Shown here in pieces: positions 1-12,000 of a stretch of DNA of 64,000 nt. This DNA comes from Nannobrachium achirus (taxonomy: Eukaryota > Chordata > Actinopteri > Myctophiformes > Myctophidae): positions 67,417,968 through 67,481,967 of the forward strand of contig OY997647.1 in assembly GCA_963921795.1 (NCBI GenBank), given 5' to 3'. Below the pieces are notes generated by a model. It ran no database searches. It was not told where the DNA came from and was given only the letters and a program-made list of their open reading frames with translations. The translations under genes were made by a program, and so were the position numbers. Each line of letters begins with the position of its first letter. The stretch's first letter is position 1.

Positions 1-14
1 AGATCTGCTCTTTT
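1..14 (-). repeat. AGATCTACAAGCTCAC palindrome family, partial arm at window edge
   Basis: The window opens with AGATCTGCTCTTTT, which matches the right arm end (AGATCTGCTATTTT) of the dispersed palindrome family described at 49250-49325. The rest lies outside the window. Confidence 0.5.
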
Positions 15-34
15 CAGCATGCAGCCAAGTGTAA

Positions 35-275
35 AATCAGCCATTATGATACCAAGGTCGATCAAAATACATTTTAGTCGACTAAAACAACTGAAGATTT
101 AGTGAAATAAATCATATGATGTTTAGTCGACTAAAACTACAACATTTCAGAGACTAAAATATGACTAAAACTAAATGGAGTTTTATTCAAACCACTATGA
201 CTAAAACTAAATGGAGTTTTATTCAAACCACTATGACTAAAACTAAATAAAATCTGCTGTCAAAATCAACACTAC
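35..275. mobile_element. Non-autonomous hAT-like DNA element, remnant
   Basis: The stretch has the repeated GACTAAAACTAAAT motif and ends in AAAATCAACACT, resembling the right end of the common fish hAT MITE whose termini read CAGTGTTAATTT. An internal 38-bp piece is duplicated (about 156-193 and 194-231). The left end is not clear. Family assignment rests on the terminal motif only. Confidence 0.45.
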
Positions 276-296
276 TTTCTTCCCTGCAGTTCCCTG

Positions 297-308
297 CACA
301 CACACACA

Positions 309-339
<31 letters not shown>

Positions 340-360
340 GCAGGCGCACGCAGGCACGCA

Positions 361-411
<51 letters not shown>

Positions 412-412
412 T
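297..412. repeat. CA/CG microsatellite
   Basis: A compound (CA)n-(CGCA)n-(CA)n tract of about 115 bp. The cysteine-valine frame across it is a repeat artefact. Confidence 0.95.
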
Positions 413-472
413 CTGAATCAGAGTAATTGATGTAATCATCAGCAGCTGTGTGACGTTCCTGTGCTTGGAAGC

Positions 473-545
473 AGGGGCGTCACAAGGGGGGGGGGGGGGG
501 GGATGGGTCTGAGTTACCAGGGCCCAAGGTGGAGGGGCCCTAGTA
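473..545. mobile_element. hAT-like end fragment with G run
   Basis: CAGGGGCGTCAC followed by about 20 G and then GGGCCCAAGGTGGAGGGGCCC looks like the left end of a fish hAT-type element. Only one end is recognisable. Confidence 0.3.
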
Positions 546-558
546 ACTTAAGCTATTG

Positions 559-633
559 AAAAAATAGCAGATATACAAGCTCACAGCGCGGCAACGAGTG
601 TCGTGCTGTGAGCTTGTAGATCTGCCATTTTTG
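559..633. repeat. Palindrome family, complete hairpin
   Basis: The left arm AGCAGATATACAAGCTCACAG pairs with right arm CTGTGAGCTTGTAGATCTG; the loop is CG-rich (GCGGCAACGAGTGTCGTGC) and itself partly pairs. It is preceded by CTATTGAAAAAA, the same flank as the copies at 49480 and, inverted, at 55808. Confidence 0.85.
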
Positions 634-1059
634 AAAAGTCGTGAAAACGTAGTCTTGCTGGTGTTAAGGACCAGGCCAAGAGCAGAGAAACCTGAATTCC
701 CTGGAAGCTCTCCTGAAGAGTTTTCAGAACAGCATCTGGGGAGGAGCCAACCAAGCATACAACAGTGTATAAAATGTTAATGTGTGATATTGACACAGAC
801 AGACAGATACTTTGCTGAATCCCACTGCTCTCTGTCCCACAGTTCCACTGTGTTCCACTGTGTTCCAATGTGGCTGGGAGGGCCTGCCGGTTGCATAGGC
901 TGCCCATTGGCCCGTTCCACTTGGATGGGAGGGCTCTGTCCCACTGAACTTCTTCGCCCTAAAGCGTCCGATTGGCCCAGAAGCATTCCAACTGACCCAC
1001 TTTCGCCCTGCAGCATCTGATTGGCTCGTGTTCCACTGAGCCCAGCACAGCAGTGCTGC

Positions 1060-2740
1060 AGTGGCAGTCAGACAGACAGTGTGTGCACAGTGTTGGGAGA
1101 ACTATACAGGAGGATTATAATCGTGGTCAATTGCAGAGTGCATTAAGGAATATAACTTTTACATCTTTTATCTGCTGAGGGTTAGATAAAGACTGGAGGA
1201 AACTGACGTTTTGGTGCTTTTTTCATGGAGTTCTCTCATCTTTTGTGTACTCAGAGGATTAACACATTGGTAAGTGCTTCCAAATCAACAAAGTTAACAT
1301 TTTTCATTAGCCAAGGCTTAGTTAGGAAATCGAAGTGAGTTTGGAGTGCATGTGTTGCTTATTTTAATTTATTTTTATTTAATTATGGCCCAAGTGACAG
1401 GGCACACAAAGAGAGGAGAATTCATAAAATCATATAATATTGGCCAGTGCCCTAAACACATCAAAGTTTACTGTCTTTATCAGCCAGGTATTAGATGAAG
1501 CCCTGACAATTATAAATAAATCATTTGGTGCAGTTTCCACTTTGCTGTCATAAAGTTTGTCTGTTAGCCTCCGTTAGCATGTTTGGCTAGCGCCTATGTA
1601 TATGTACCTTAAATGGAGTCATACAGGCTTCTGGTTAGCCATTTACATCCCCAAAATGCCTCGGTTAGAGAGTCATTGATGTTGTAAATAAATGGGACAG
1701 TAGGTGACACATTTAATGTCCATTTGGAGTGGGGATAAGTGAGGTTGTAATGTATGATGTGGTATCAGAAACAAGCCTATAGATTCAGCCTGCCTGTCTG
1801 CAGCTCAGAGTCAGTTGCAAAAGGGCATAAAGCATAACATGATTTAATTTCCATCTCTGCCCATGCAATGCAAGACGTGTATTGTTTTGAAAATAGCAGA
1901 TCTACAAGCTCACAACAATGTGAGAATGGCAAATCTACAAGCTCACATTGTTTTGAGCTTGTAGATCAGCTATTTTCAAATGGCTGAATAGGGTTAATGT
2001 TATTGTGTTCATTCTTTGTATGTGAGGGACCGTACCTGTTCCCCAGGTTCTATACATAATGGGGAGAAATTACAAATACTAGTGGGTGGGTCAGGGGGGA
2101 ACTAAGGACATCTGGGCACCATATTTGTGTTATGACTGGGCACCTGGACATCTGGGCACTAGGTAGGGACATGTGGGCATTTGGATGAGTGGGCACTTGG
2201 AAAAGTAGGCACTGTGGGTTAATCCTAATTTAGGTGCCCAGTTGCCCAGGTGACATTTTTGGATGAGTGGGGGAACATAGAACCTTTTTTAAGTCTTGTT
2301 TACAGCGTGCCTGCATTGTTCAACCCATGCCAACTGTCACCTAATGTCCTGTTTTTTTTCTTTACTTTGTTTTTATTTCAGAGATTTTGCCCCTTCCACC
2401 GACAAAGGCTTCTAGCCTCATGCTGAGGCTGCGCTGTCCATGATGCCACTGGTCCCATTCATGCCCCACTGTCCACGCTGCCCATGTTCAACACCATACT
2501 GGCTGTCCTCTCACGGCTGCTCCAGCAGGCTAATGCCACCGCACAACTCCATGCAACGCTGCTGGCCATCTCAACTCTCAACTGCTCAAGACCACTGCGG
2601 GCTATAGCCTAAATTATATTTCTATTATTATTCAGATTTCAGATTTTAAACTATTTCACTTTTTACAATCATTAAATGTTCAGTAGCCTAGGCTATGATG
2701 TTCTAAACAAGTGACTGAAGTGAATAAAATGAAGTGAACA
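1060..2740 (+). other. Possible two-exon non-coding transcript (copy 1)
   Basis: A good donor (TTG/GTAAGT, exon end 1269) and a good acceptor (TTTTTATTTCAG/AGATT, exon start 2382) flank a 1.1-kb interval, and AATAAA follows at about 2724. Joined at these sites, the ATG at about 1225 gives only about 29 codons, so this would be non-coding if real. Splice-like sites alone are weak evidence; the same pair exists in copy 2 at +3348. Confidence 0.2.
1886..1980. repeat. Palindrome family, hairpin with an extra arm
   Basis: The outer arms TTTGAAAATAGC and GCTATTTTCAAA pair perfectly. Inside are AGATCTACAAGCTCACA, a second arm of the same direction (AAATCTACAAGCTCACA) and the inverted arm GAGCTTGTAGATCAGC. 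It looks like a hairpin in which one arm was duplicated. The tandem-duplicate copy is at 5234-5328. Confidence 0.85.
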
Positions 2741-2804
2741 TTTTATTTCATATCTGGACCTCCATTTTATTTCATTGTCTCTGCCCATGCAAGATGTGTA
2801 TAGT

Positions 2805-2876
2805 TTTGAAAATAGCAGATCTACAAGCTCACAACGTTGTGAAAATGGCAGATCTACAATCTCACAATGCTATTCT
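2805..2876. repeat. Palindrome family, decayed double arm
   Basis: Two arms in the same direction (AGCAGATCTACAAGCTCAC, then GGCAGATCTACAATCTCAC) are separated by AACGTTGTGAAAAT. The second copy, in the duplicated unit, is at 6153-6224. Confidence 0.7.
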
Positions 2877-3324
2877 CTAATGGCTGAAGAGGCTTAATGT
2901 TATAGGCTTATTAATTGTATGTGAGACTTGTGTCTTACTGTTACTGTACATTTCTGTATGTTCAGGGTGTCACAAGGCAACCACAACAATGGCAGTAGTA
3001 CAGCCAGATTAATAATGTGAACAATTATATCACCCAGATAGTGCTGTGATTACACCGTTATCATCCTTTTGTAAAATGACAATACCGTAATAAAAGATAA
3101 TAAACCTTTCTGTTTTCATTTTTCCACTTCATTGGGAGAGAGGTTGATGTAGTGATGGCTTGATGGCTCACTTGATTAAAGACATTAAGTCTGCTAAATC
3201 ATTGGTTCTCAAACTTTCAAGACACCCCAAAATAATCATGTGAACTGTGGTCCCTCACACTGACAAACAGGTTTGGAGGAACTCGTGGAGTTGCTGGAGT
3301 TGAGCCATTACATTTTGTCTTGAT

Positions 3325-3575
3325 TCAACAGATGAATATTGTGAAAATAGCCGATCTACAAGCTCACAATGCATAATAATAATAAACTAGCTTTTGTTAT
3401 ATCTATATTAAATCTATTGCTGATTACTGGAACACTTGATTCCCCCGATTGAAATAACTAAACTCAACAGACAAATATTGTGAAAATAGCCAATATACAA
3501 GCTCACAATGTATAATAATAATAAACTAGCTTTTGCATTATGCAGATTACTGAAACACATTTGATTCCCCAGTCT
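3325..3575. repeat. About 138-bp tandem pair, each carrying a palindrome arm
   Basis: Two diverged direct repeats share ATTGTGAAAATAGCC, TACAAGCTCACAAT, TAATAATAATAAACTAGC and TGATTCCCC. Each contains one single arm of the palindrome family (3337-3372 and 3476-3511). The unit recurs at +3348. Confidence 0.7.
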
Positions 3576-4153
3576 ATAGTTCTGGCCACAGATTATATTT
3601 CACTGGGAAAGTCACAATACACAATCTTTACATCTTGTCACTCATTCAATAAAGTTCACAGACAATGATTTGTATGTAAATAACACATTTTAATTTTATT
3701 ACAAAGTGCACATGTAAAAAATAATAAAAGGGCAGCACAGGTCATGTTCTACTTAAAACAAATAGGAAGGAATTGATTAGGTGATTTTTGATGCTGGAGG
3801 GAGGGAGGGATGGGGAGAAAGACAGACAGACAGACAGAGTGAGTGAGTGAGTGAAAAAGGTTTTGAGCAATTTGTGCACGTTTGGGAACACATGGCTAAT
3901 TAGAATAAAAAGCACATGGCTCATTTGCATATGCCATGCCCTCAAGACACGTTCTCTGGAGGTCATTTGGAGTTCAACTCTCCATTTCGGCAACTTTTTG
4001 GTTCCGCTGTTCCCGGACACGAAAAAGGACGGGGTTTGTTCCGTGGGAATTGGGGGGTCCCAGGGAGCATGCCTGGGAAAAATCAGGACGGGGGGCGTCC
4101 AATTTGGTGTTTAAATTGCGTGAAGCAAAACAGAAAAGATCCGCTGGGTTCTT

Positions 4154-7100
4154 GATACTTTGCTGAATCCCACTGCTCTCTGTCCCACAGTTCCACTGTG
4201 TTCCACTGTGTTCCAATGTGGCTGGGAGGGCCTGCCGGTTGCATAGGCTGCCCATTGGCCCGTTCCACTTGGATGGGAGGGCTCTGTCCCACTGAACTTC
4301 TTCGCCCTAAAGCGTCCGATTGGCCCAGAAGCATTCCAACTGACCCACTTTCGCCCTGCAGCATCTGATTGGCTCGTGTTCCACTGAGCCCAGCACAGCA
4401 GTGCTGCAGTGGCAGTCAGACAGACAGTGTGTGCACAGTGTTGGGAGAACTATACAGGAGGATTATAATCGTGGTCAATTGCAGAGTGCATTAAGGAATA
4501 TAACTTTTACATCTTTTATCTGCTGAGGGTTAGATAAAGACTGGAGGAAACTGACGTTTTGGTGCTTTTTTCATGGAGTTCTCTCATCTTTTGTGTACTC
4601 AGAGGATTAACACATTGGTAAGTGCTTCCAAATCAACAAAGTTAACATTTTTCATTAGCCAAGGCTTAGTTAGGAAATCGAAGTGAGTTTGGAGTGCATG
4701 TGTTGCTTATTTTAATTTATTTTTATTTAATTATGGCCCAAGTGACAGGGCACACAAAGAGAGGAGAATTCATAAAATCATATAATATTGGCCAGTGCCC
4801 TAAACACATCAAAGTTTACTGTCTTTATCAGCCAGGTATTAGATGAAGCCCTGACAATTATAAATAAATCATTTGGTGCAGTTTCCACTTTGCTGTCATA
4901 AAGTTTGTCTGTTAGCCTCCGTTAGCATGTTTGGCTAGCGCCTATGTATATGTACCTTAAATGGAGTCATACAGGCTTCTGGTTAGCCATTTACATCCCC
5001 AAAATGCCTCGGTTAGAGAGTCATTGATGTTGTAAATAAATGGGACAGTAGGTGACACATTTAATGTCCATTTGGAGTGGGGATAAGTGAGGTTGTAATG
5101 TATGATGTGGTATCAGAAACAAGCCTATAGATTCAGCCTGCCTGTCTGCAGCTCAGAGTCAGTTGCAAAAGGGCATAAAGCATAACATGATTTAATTTCC
5201 ATCTCTGCCCATGCAATGCAAGACGTGTATTGTTTTGAAAATAGCAGATCTACAAGCTCACAACAATGTGAGAATGGCAAATCTACAAGCTCACATTGTT
5301 TTGAGCTTGTAGATCAGCTATTTTCAAATGGCTGAATAGGGTTAATGTTATTGTGTTCATTCTTTGTATGTGAGGGACCGTACCTGTTCCCCAGGTTCTA
5401 TACATAATGGGGAGAAATTACAAATACTAGTGGGTGGGTCAGGGGGGAACTAAGGACATCTGGGCACCATATTTGTGTTATGACTGGGCACCTGGACATC
5501 TGGGCACTAGGTAGGGACATGTGGGCATTTGGATGAGTGGGCACTTGGAAAAGTAGGCACTGTGGGTTAATCCTAATTTAGGTGCCCAGTTGCCCAGGTG
5601 ACATTTTTGGATGAGTGGGGGAACATAGAACCTTTTTTAAGTCTTGTTTACAGCGTGCCTGCATTGTTCAACCCATGCCAACTGTCACCTAATGTCCTGT
5701 TTTTTTTCTTTACTTTGTTTTTATTTCAGAGATTTTGCCCCTTCCACCGACAAAGGCTTCTAGCCTCATGCTGAGGCTGCGCTGTCCATGATGCCACTGG
5801 TCCCATTCATGCCCCACTGTCCACGCTGCCCATGTTCAACACCATACTGGCTGTCCTCTCACGGCTGCTCCAGCAGGCTAATGCCACCGCACAACTCCAT
5901 GCAACGCTGCTGGCCATCTCAACTCTCAACTGCTCAAGACCACTGCGGGCTATAGCCTAAATTATATTTCTATTATTATTCAGATTTCAGATTTTAAACT
6001 ATTTCACTTTTTACAATCATTAAATGTTCAGTAGCCTAGGCTATGATGTTCTAAACAAGTGACTGAAGTGAATAAAATGAAGTGAACATTTTATTTCATA
6101 TCTGGACCTCCATTTTATTTCATTGTCTCTGCCCATGCAAGATGTGTATAGTTTTGAAAATAGCAGATCTACAAGCTCACAACGTTGTGAAAATGGCAGA
6201 TCTACAATCTCACAATGCTATTCTCTAATGGCTGAAGAGGCTTAATGTTATAGGCTTATTAATTGTATGTGAGACTTGTGTCTTACTGTTACTGTACATT
6301 TCTGTATGTTCAGGGTGTCACAAGGCAACCACAACAATGGCAGTAGTACAGCCAGATTAATAATGTGAACAATTATATCACCCAGATAGTGCTGTGATTA
6401 CACCGTTATCATCCTTTTGTAAAATGACAATACCGTAATAAAAGATAATAAACCTTTCTGTTTTCATTTTTCCACTTCATTGGGAGAGAGGTTGATGTAG
6501 TGATGGCTTGATGGCTCACTTGATTAAAGACATTAAGTCTGCTAAATCATTGGTTCTCAAACTTTCAAGACACCCCAAAATAATCATGTGAACTGTGGTC
6601 CCTCACACTGACAAACAGGTTTGGAGGAACTCGTGGAGTTGCTGGAGTTGAGCCATTACATTTTGTCTTGATTCAACAGATGAATATTGTGAAAATAGCC
6701 GATCTACAAGCTCACAATGCATAATAATAATAAACTAGCTTTTGTTATATCTATATTAAATCTATTGCTGATTACTGGAACACTTGATTCCCCCGATTGA
6801 AATAACTAAACTCAACAGACAAATATTGTGAAAATAGCCAATATACAAGCTCACAATGTATAATAATAATAAACTAGCTTTTGCATTATGCAGATTACTG
6901 AAACACATTTGATTCCCCAGTCTATAGTTCTGGCCACAGATTATATTTCACTGGGAAAGTCACAATACACAATCTTTACATCTTGTCACTCATTCAATAA
7001 AGTTCACAGACAATGATTTGTATGTAAATAACACATTTTAATTTTATTACAAAGTGCACATGTAAAAAATAATAAAAGGGCAGCACAGGTCATGTTCTAC

Positions 7101-7501
7101 TTAAAACAAATAGGAAGGAATTGATTAGGTGATTTTTGATGCTGGAGGGAGGGAGGGATGGGGAGAAAGACAGACAGACAGACAGAGTGAGTGAGTGAGT
7201 GAAAAAGGTTTTGAGCAATTTGTGCACGTTTGGGAACACATGGCTAATTAGAATAAAAAGCACATGGCTCATTTGCATATGCCATGCCCTCAAGACACGT
7301 TCTCTGGAGGTCATTTGGAGTTCAACTCTCCATTTCGGCAACTTTTTGGTTCCGCTGTTCCCGGACACGAAAAAGGACGGGGTTTGTTCCGTGGGAATTG
7401 GGGGGTCCCAGGGAGCATGCCTGGGAAAAATCAGGACGGGGGGCGTCCAATTTGGTGTTTAAATTGCGTGAAGCAAAACAGAAAAGATCCGCTGGGTTCT
7501 T
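4154..7501. repeat. 3,348-bp tandem duplication, copy 2
   Basis: Direct repeat of 806-4153, ending at GGGTTCTTG just before unique sequence begins at 7503. It includes palindrome copies at 5234-5328, 6153-6224, 6685-6720 and 6824-6859, plus the second copy of the splice-like pair (donor about 4618, acceptor about 5729). Confidence 0.95.
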
Positions 7502-8274
7502 GTGCGCTGAGGATTAAGCCAGTCTTCTCCTCCATGTTTCACTCTGTAGGAAGTAGAACAACAATGCATCAATGTCTCAGTGTCTAACACAACGTCTCCA
7601 CTAGCTGACACTACAGTGTTTCTCCTATCATTATCTAGCTGACACTACAGTGTTTCTCAACAATACAGTACAGCATGTTATAGTAGGATAGTAGGTTCAT
7701 TGTTTCTTTAAAGAATGTATTTAAATAGCATGTTGTTTAGACAGATGTTAGTTCACTGTTTAGCTGGTATTCTAGTTAAGTTTTCGTGTGTGTAAAATAG
7801 CCGATCTGCAAGCTCACAACGTGACAAGGATGCAATGTGTTGTGAGCAGCTATTTTTGGCATGCAACACGTCTTACGACCAAGTCTAAGGCAGGCTTTAT
7901 TTGGGATATAATAATCTATATGAGCTTTTTCTGTGGCATGTTATGTTTAATCAATTAATTAATAAGCTAAATAAACATTTACTGTAAGGGACATTAGGTG
8001 GGCAACACAGTGTTAATAAGCTATGAACATTTTTTATGTGGCAAATTTAATCAAACCTACAACATGTTTACCTCAGCGCTTGGAGTGGAAATCGCTGACA
8101 CTAAAAGGTGTTAACTGGTTATTATCACGTTAACTTTGACAGCCCTATTAAATACACTAATATGTACACATCTATTAGTGACTTTGTGTCAGAGTGAATA
8201 CTCTGTTCAGAGACACATGAGGGAAACACTGCACATTCAGGGCACTAACATGGACACAGCTCAAGTCTACTCAC
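7502..8274. other. Intergenic or intronic, no gene seen
   Basis: Apart from one palindrome-family hairpin (7793-7857) and a short direct repeat (TAGCTGACACTACAGTGTTTC, twice near 7600-7660) I see nothing here. If the NLR gene continues to the left, this is intron or 3' flank. Confidence 0.5.
7793..7857. repeat. Palindrome family, hairpin with shortened right arm
   Basis: AAAATAGCCGATCTGCAAGCTCACAAC is followed by a 20-bp loop and by TTGTGAGCAGCTATTTTTGG, in which the TTGTAGATC segment of the right arm is missing. Confidence 0.75.
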
Positions 8275-8406
8275 TTGCAGTTCTCCAGGACTGGAACATT
8301 CACCATCATGTTGGAGCTCAGGTCCAGCTCTCTTAGGGAGGGATGAGAGCTTACAGCTGAGACCAGAAGTTCACAGCTTCTCTCTGACAAGTTGCAGCGA
8401 GCCAGT
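8275..8406 (-). CDS. NLR gene, LRR exon (short)
   Basis: Read on the minus strand, this encodes LARCNLSERSCELL, then VSAVSSHPSLRELDLSSN, the consensus of fish NLRC3-like leucine-rich repeats ([32 protein letters not shown]). The acceptor is TTCATTCAG/ACTGG and the donor CTGCAA/GTGAGT. Entry and exit phases are both 2, matching the LRR exon at 15673-15843 and the NACHT exon at 18248-20090, so all three can splice in frame. At 132 bp it is shorter than the usual 171-174 bp; after DLSSN it runs into MMVNVPVLENCK instead of the usual second repeat half. LRRs in this family sense ligands or mediate autoinhibition. No B30.2 exon is seen to the left. Confidence 0.75.
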
Positions 8407-8424
8407 CTGAATGAAGAATGAAAC

Positions 8425-8545
8425 ACCACATTGATTGATTGATTGATTGATTGATAATCATATTTGAACTGGGGACCCCCACCCTGACAAGCACTTGGAA
8501 CAATGCCTCACAGTGAGCTTGTAGATCCATTATTTTCACAATGTT
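8425..8545. mobile_element. hAT-like MITE fragment with palindrome arm
   Basis: A (TTGA)n tract is followed by AACTGGGGACCCCCACCCTGACAAGCACTTGGAA, the same interior found in full at 52290-52330 and inverted at 56965-57000. It ends in a single palindrome arm, CAGTGAGCTTGTAGATCCATTATTTTCAC (8510-8541). Confidence 0.65.
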
Positions 8546-8600
8546 TTCCTCTTCCTTCCGCAATATTTGACAATTTGGCCAATTTAGTTTTAAAAAGGTA

Positions 8601-8919
8601 TTAAAGGAGTAGTTCACCCCCAAAATGACTTTTTTTCTATTGATTAGTCACGCCATGGAGACTAGAGTTCAATAATATTTTTAGTTTTTTGTCGCATTCC
8701 TAAGACAAAAATGTGATAACAATAAATTTACCACCATTCGTTCCGGATGGGGATCCGTTTCGAAACGGGTCCCCATCCGGAATGAATGGGGGTAAATTTA
8801 CTCAAATCACATTTTTGTCTTAGGAATGCGACAAAAAAAATATTATTGAACTCTATGGCGTCCATGGCGTGACTAATCAATAGAAAAAAAGTCATTTTGG
8901 AGGTGAACTACTCCTTTAA
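8601..8919. mobile_element. Foldback MITE with TTAA target duplication (piggyBac/Kolobok type)
   Basis: TTAA at 8601-8604 and 8916-8919 flank an almost perfect palindrome of about 310 bp. The left end AGGAGTAGTTCACCCCCAAA mirrors the right end TTTGGAGGTGAACTACTCCT, and pairing continues through the AATGACTTTTTTTCTATTGA segment to the centre (GATCCGTTTCGAAACGGGTC). TTAA targets are used by piggyBac and Kolobok; the AGGAGTAGTTCACC end resembles a very common fish TTAA element. Confidence 0.85.
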
Positions 8920-9089
8920 GTCATTAACCTTTATAAATGTGCAGATACCCTGTTAACACTTGTACGGTATGTTGCACATTAAGGTAATCAACTGGGGACC
9001 CCCCAACATAATTAGGGGACCCAGGCCCGGATGTATATGACATGAGGCCCCTGGGCAAGGGGAAATAAAGAGGCCCTCGTGCGCGCGCA

Positions 9090-12000
9090 AAAATTCCACC
9101 TCCGGTCCACCTGAGGTGGACAAGGAGCTGTATGTACGTAATCAACGGGAGTCACACAGCAAACAAACCCCCGAATTTCAGTGAAAACAGGCGCTCCTTG
9201 TTTGCTTTTCTTCTGTTACTTTGTGGTGATGTGGAACGTAACCCAGGCCCGGTACTGACGAGGCAAGCAGCTGCTCGCCTTGCACGAGAACAAGAGTTGG
9301 ACGCCGCCGTGTACAACTCGCCGCCGCGAGCCACGGACCTACGGATCTTCGAGGGTCACTCGGCCGCCGCACACGACATCTCCGCGGAAACAGCTCGGCG
9401 TGAGGTCAGCCGTGTCGCCGAGCCCGAGACACTGGCCATCGACCGTGACGCCCTTGACTCACGGACCCCCGGCGAACACTCGGCGATCACACCCGCGACC
9501 GAGTCTCTGGACCCAGGCTGCAACATTACCGCGGAAACAGGTCGACGCGAGGTAAACAGCAGCAACACGACACTAGACCTGGGCGTGCAGACCACCCAGC
9601 AGCCCACCACGGCGGCACCCTGCACCGAGGCTTCGGATCAGAGGGTCAACAGGGATCGTAACCATTCATGGCTGGCTACATTTTTAGGATGGAAACCATT
9701 CTGTGCCACTTTCCCCATCCCCCGCACCGAGGAATTATCCTGGATATCTCACTGTCTAGGGTCTCAGACAACAAAGGAACTTGACCTCCCCCCCACCCCC
9801 AGCGCCCCCCGGCCCCCCCCACCCCCACTACAGACGGACACTCCAGCTGTGGACGTGAACAAAGGGGAACCCTCCTCCCCCAGCCCTGACAATGGTTATT
9901 TGGACACCTCCAACATGAAAAGTACTTTTGTGAAAAGAGGACTGAAAATGATTCATCTCAACGTCAACAGTTTGAAACCCAAACTGGAACAAATCCAAGC
10001 TATGTTTCTTGATGGTAAGGTCCAAATTTTAACCTTCTCAGAAACTAAACTCGATGACTCATTCTCAGATGCTAGCATTGAAATAGCCAATTACACTGTC
10101 ATTCGGAATGATAGGAACAGGAAGGGAGGTGGTGTTTGCATGTATATTCACAATGATTTAAATGTTATCCCTCGCCCAGACCTACACCACAGCTCTCTTG
10201 AAACTGTATGGGTCGAGATAATTTTTGAACATGCTAAAAATATACTAATATGCGCTGTCTATAGACCCCCTGACCAGAATGACTTCTTTGAGCTGTTTGA
10301 AGAGAGCTTAGCAAAGGTGGACGGTATTGAGTACTACAGTTTGGGCGACTGGAATGTCGATGTTTTGCGTAAAGAAACACCCCTGTTCAAGTCCTTTAAT
10401 GGGTTATGTAATCAATATGGCCTCACTCAGCTTGTTACCGTACCCACTAGGGTGACGGAGCACTCCCAAACCCTCATAGATCTCATTGTAACCACAGACA
10501 AATCCAAAGTCACCGCTAGCGGGGCTATTGTATGCGGTCTTAGTGATCATTACATGATCTACTGTACGCGTAAAATACACAAACCCAAGGCTAGTGGCCA
10601 CAAAACAGTTGTAGCTAGAAGCCTCAAAAACTACTCCAGTGAGGCTTTAAATCACACTCTAGCGAATACAGACTTTTCCACTGAACTGCAGTGTACAAAT
10701 GTCGAAGGAGCATGGTGTGGTTTTAAAACCAAATTGACCGATGCTCTAGACAACGTGGCCCCCTTGCAAACCACCAGGGTTAAAGCCCGCCAAGAGCCAT
10801 GGTATAACTCAGATATTACCGAATCAGCTAAACTCAGAGACAAAAAGTACGATGAAAAACGTAAGTGCTGCAAAAAGCTTAGAAAAAAATTCAACCATGA
10901 CCTCCAAATCCAAATCAAATATCTCACTGCTCAGTGTAAGAAGCTCAGAAACCAGACAATCGCCCTAATTAGATCCGCCAAAAAAGACTACATCGACGTC
11001 AAAATTGACGAATACAAAAACAAACCACGAGACCTATGGAAGTTGCTTAACAACCAATTAGGCTTAAAACCTAAAACCATATGCCACAGCATAAACATCA
11101 AAACAGACGCCGCTCTCATTTCTGACAAATGTGAAGTGGCTACCCATCTTAACAAAACCTTTACCACCATGGCCCATTCACTGGTTGAAAGACTGGTCGC
11201 CCCATCTGGGAGGTATGGTGTAAAATTTGTTAAGAAATTCTACAATAAACTGGGCGTCAGAAAAGACAGTTTTAAACTTGCCACAGTGACAACTGATGAA
11301 GTGTTTAAAAAACTGAGCGCCCTACCTCAACACAAGGCCACTGGCCTTGATAAAATTCCAGCTAGATTTCTCAGAGATTCAGCCGCCACCATTGCACCGA
11401 TCATTACCCACATAATTAACCTTTCCATCGAACAGGGTCATGTCCCACAGGACTTCAAACTAGCAAAAGTAACCCCCCTGCATAAAAAAGGTAGCAAACT
11501 AGACCCTGGAAACTACCGTCCCGTTTCCATTCTTAGCTCCATATCCAAAGTCATGGAGAAAATAGTCTACGAACAGATAGCAAGATATCTCGATGAGAAT
11601 AATCTGATTTACGAGTTCCAATCTGGATTCAGAAAATCTCATTCCACTGACACATGCCTTCTGTATTTGACTGACCAAATCAAACGCGAAGCGGATGAAG
11701 GCAAATATAGCGGCATGGTCATGATGGACCTCCAGAAGGCATTTGACACCGTAAATCATTCTATTCTGATTGAGAAACTAAAAGCCATCGGTCTTGACAG
11801 CGCAGCAGTGAGTTGGATGCAATCTTACCTGGTGGGGAGGGAACAGGTGGTGGAGATTAACGGTACCCTGTCCCCCCCCCTCCCAGTAAGCTGTGGTGTT
11901 CCTCAAGGTAGCATACTGGGACCTCTGTTGTTCCTAATATATGTGAACGACATGGCATCTGCTTGTGACTGCAACCTGTTCCTGTTCGCGGATGACTCGG

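Larger units (their letters stand above)
806..4153. repeat. 3,348-bp tandem duplication, copy 1
   Basis: Every landmark in this stretch recurs exactly 3,348 bp downstream (for example GATACTTTGCTGAATCCC at 806 and 4154). The stretches compared by eye are identical, so the event is recent or an assembly effect. The breakpoints share at most one base of homology. The unit holds a possible two-exon transcript, several copies of the AGATCTACAAGCTCAC palindrome, and no long ORF with a recognised domain. Confidence 0.95.

Noticed and set aside
3742-4166. Several 76-93-codon ORFs on both strands (and copies at +3348)
   Set aside because: Overlapping short frames without recognisable domains, no consistent start or splice context; their exact repetition only reflects the tandem duplication.
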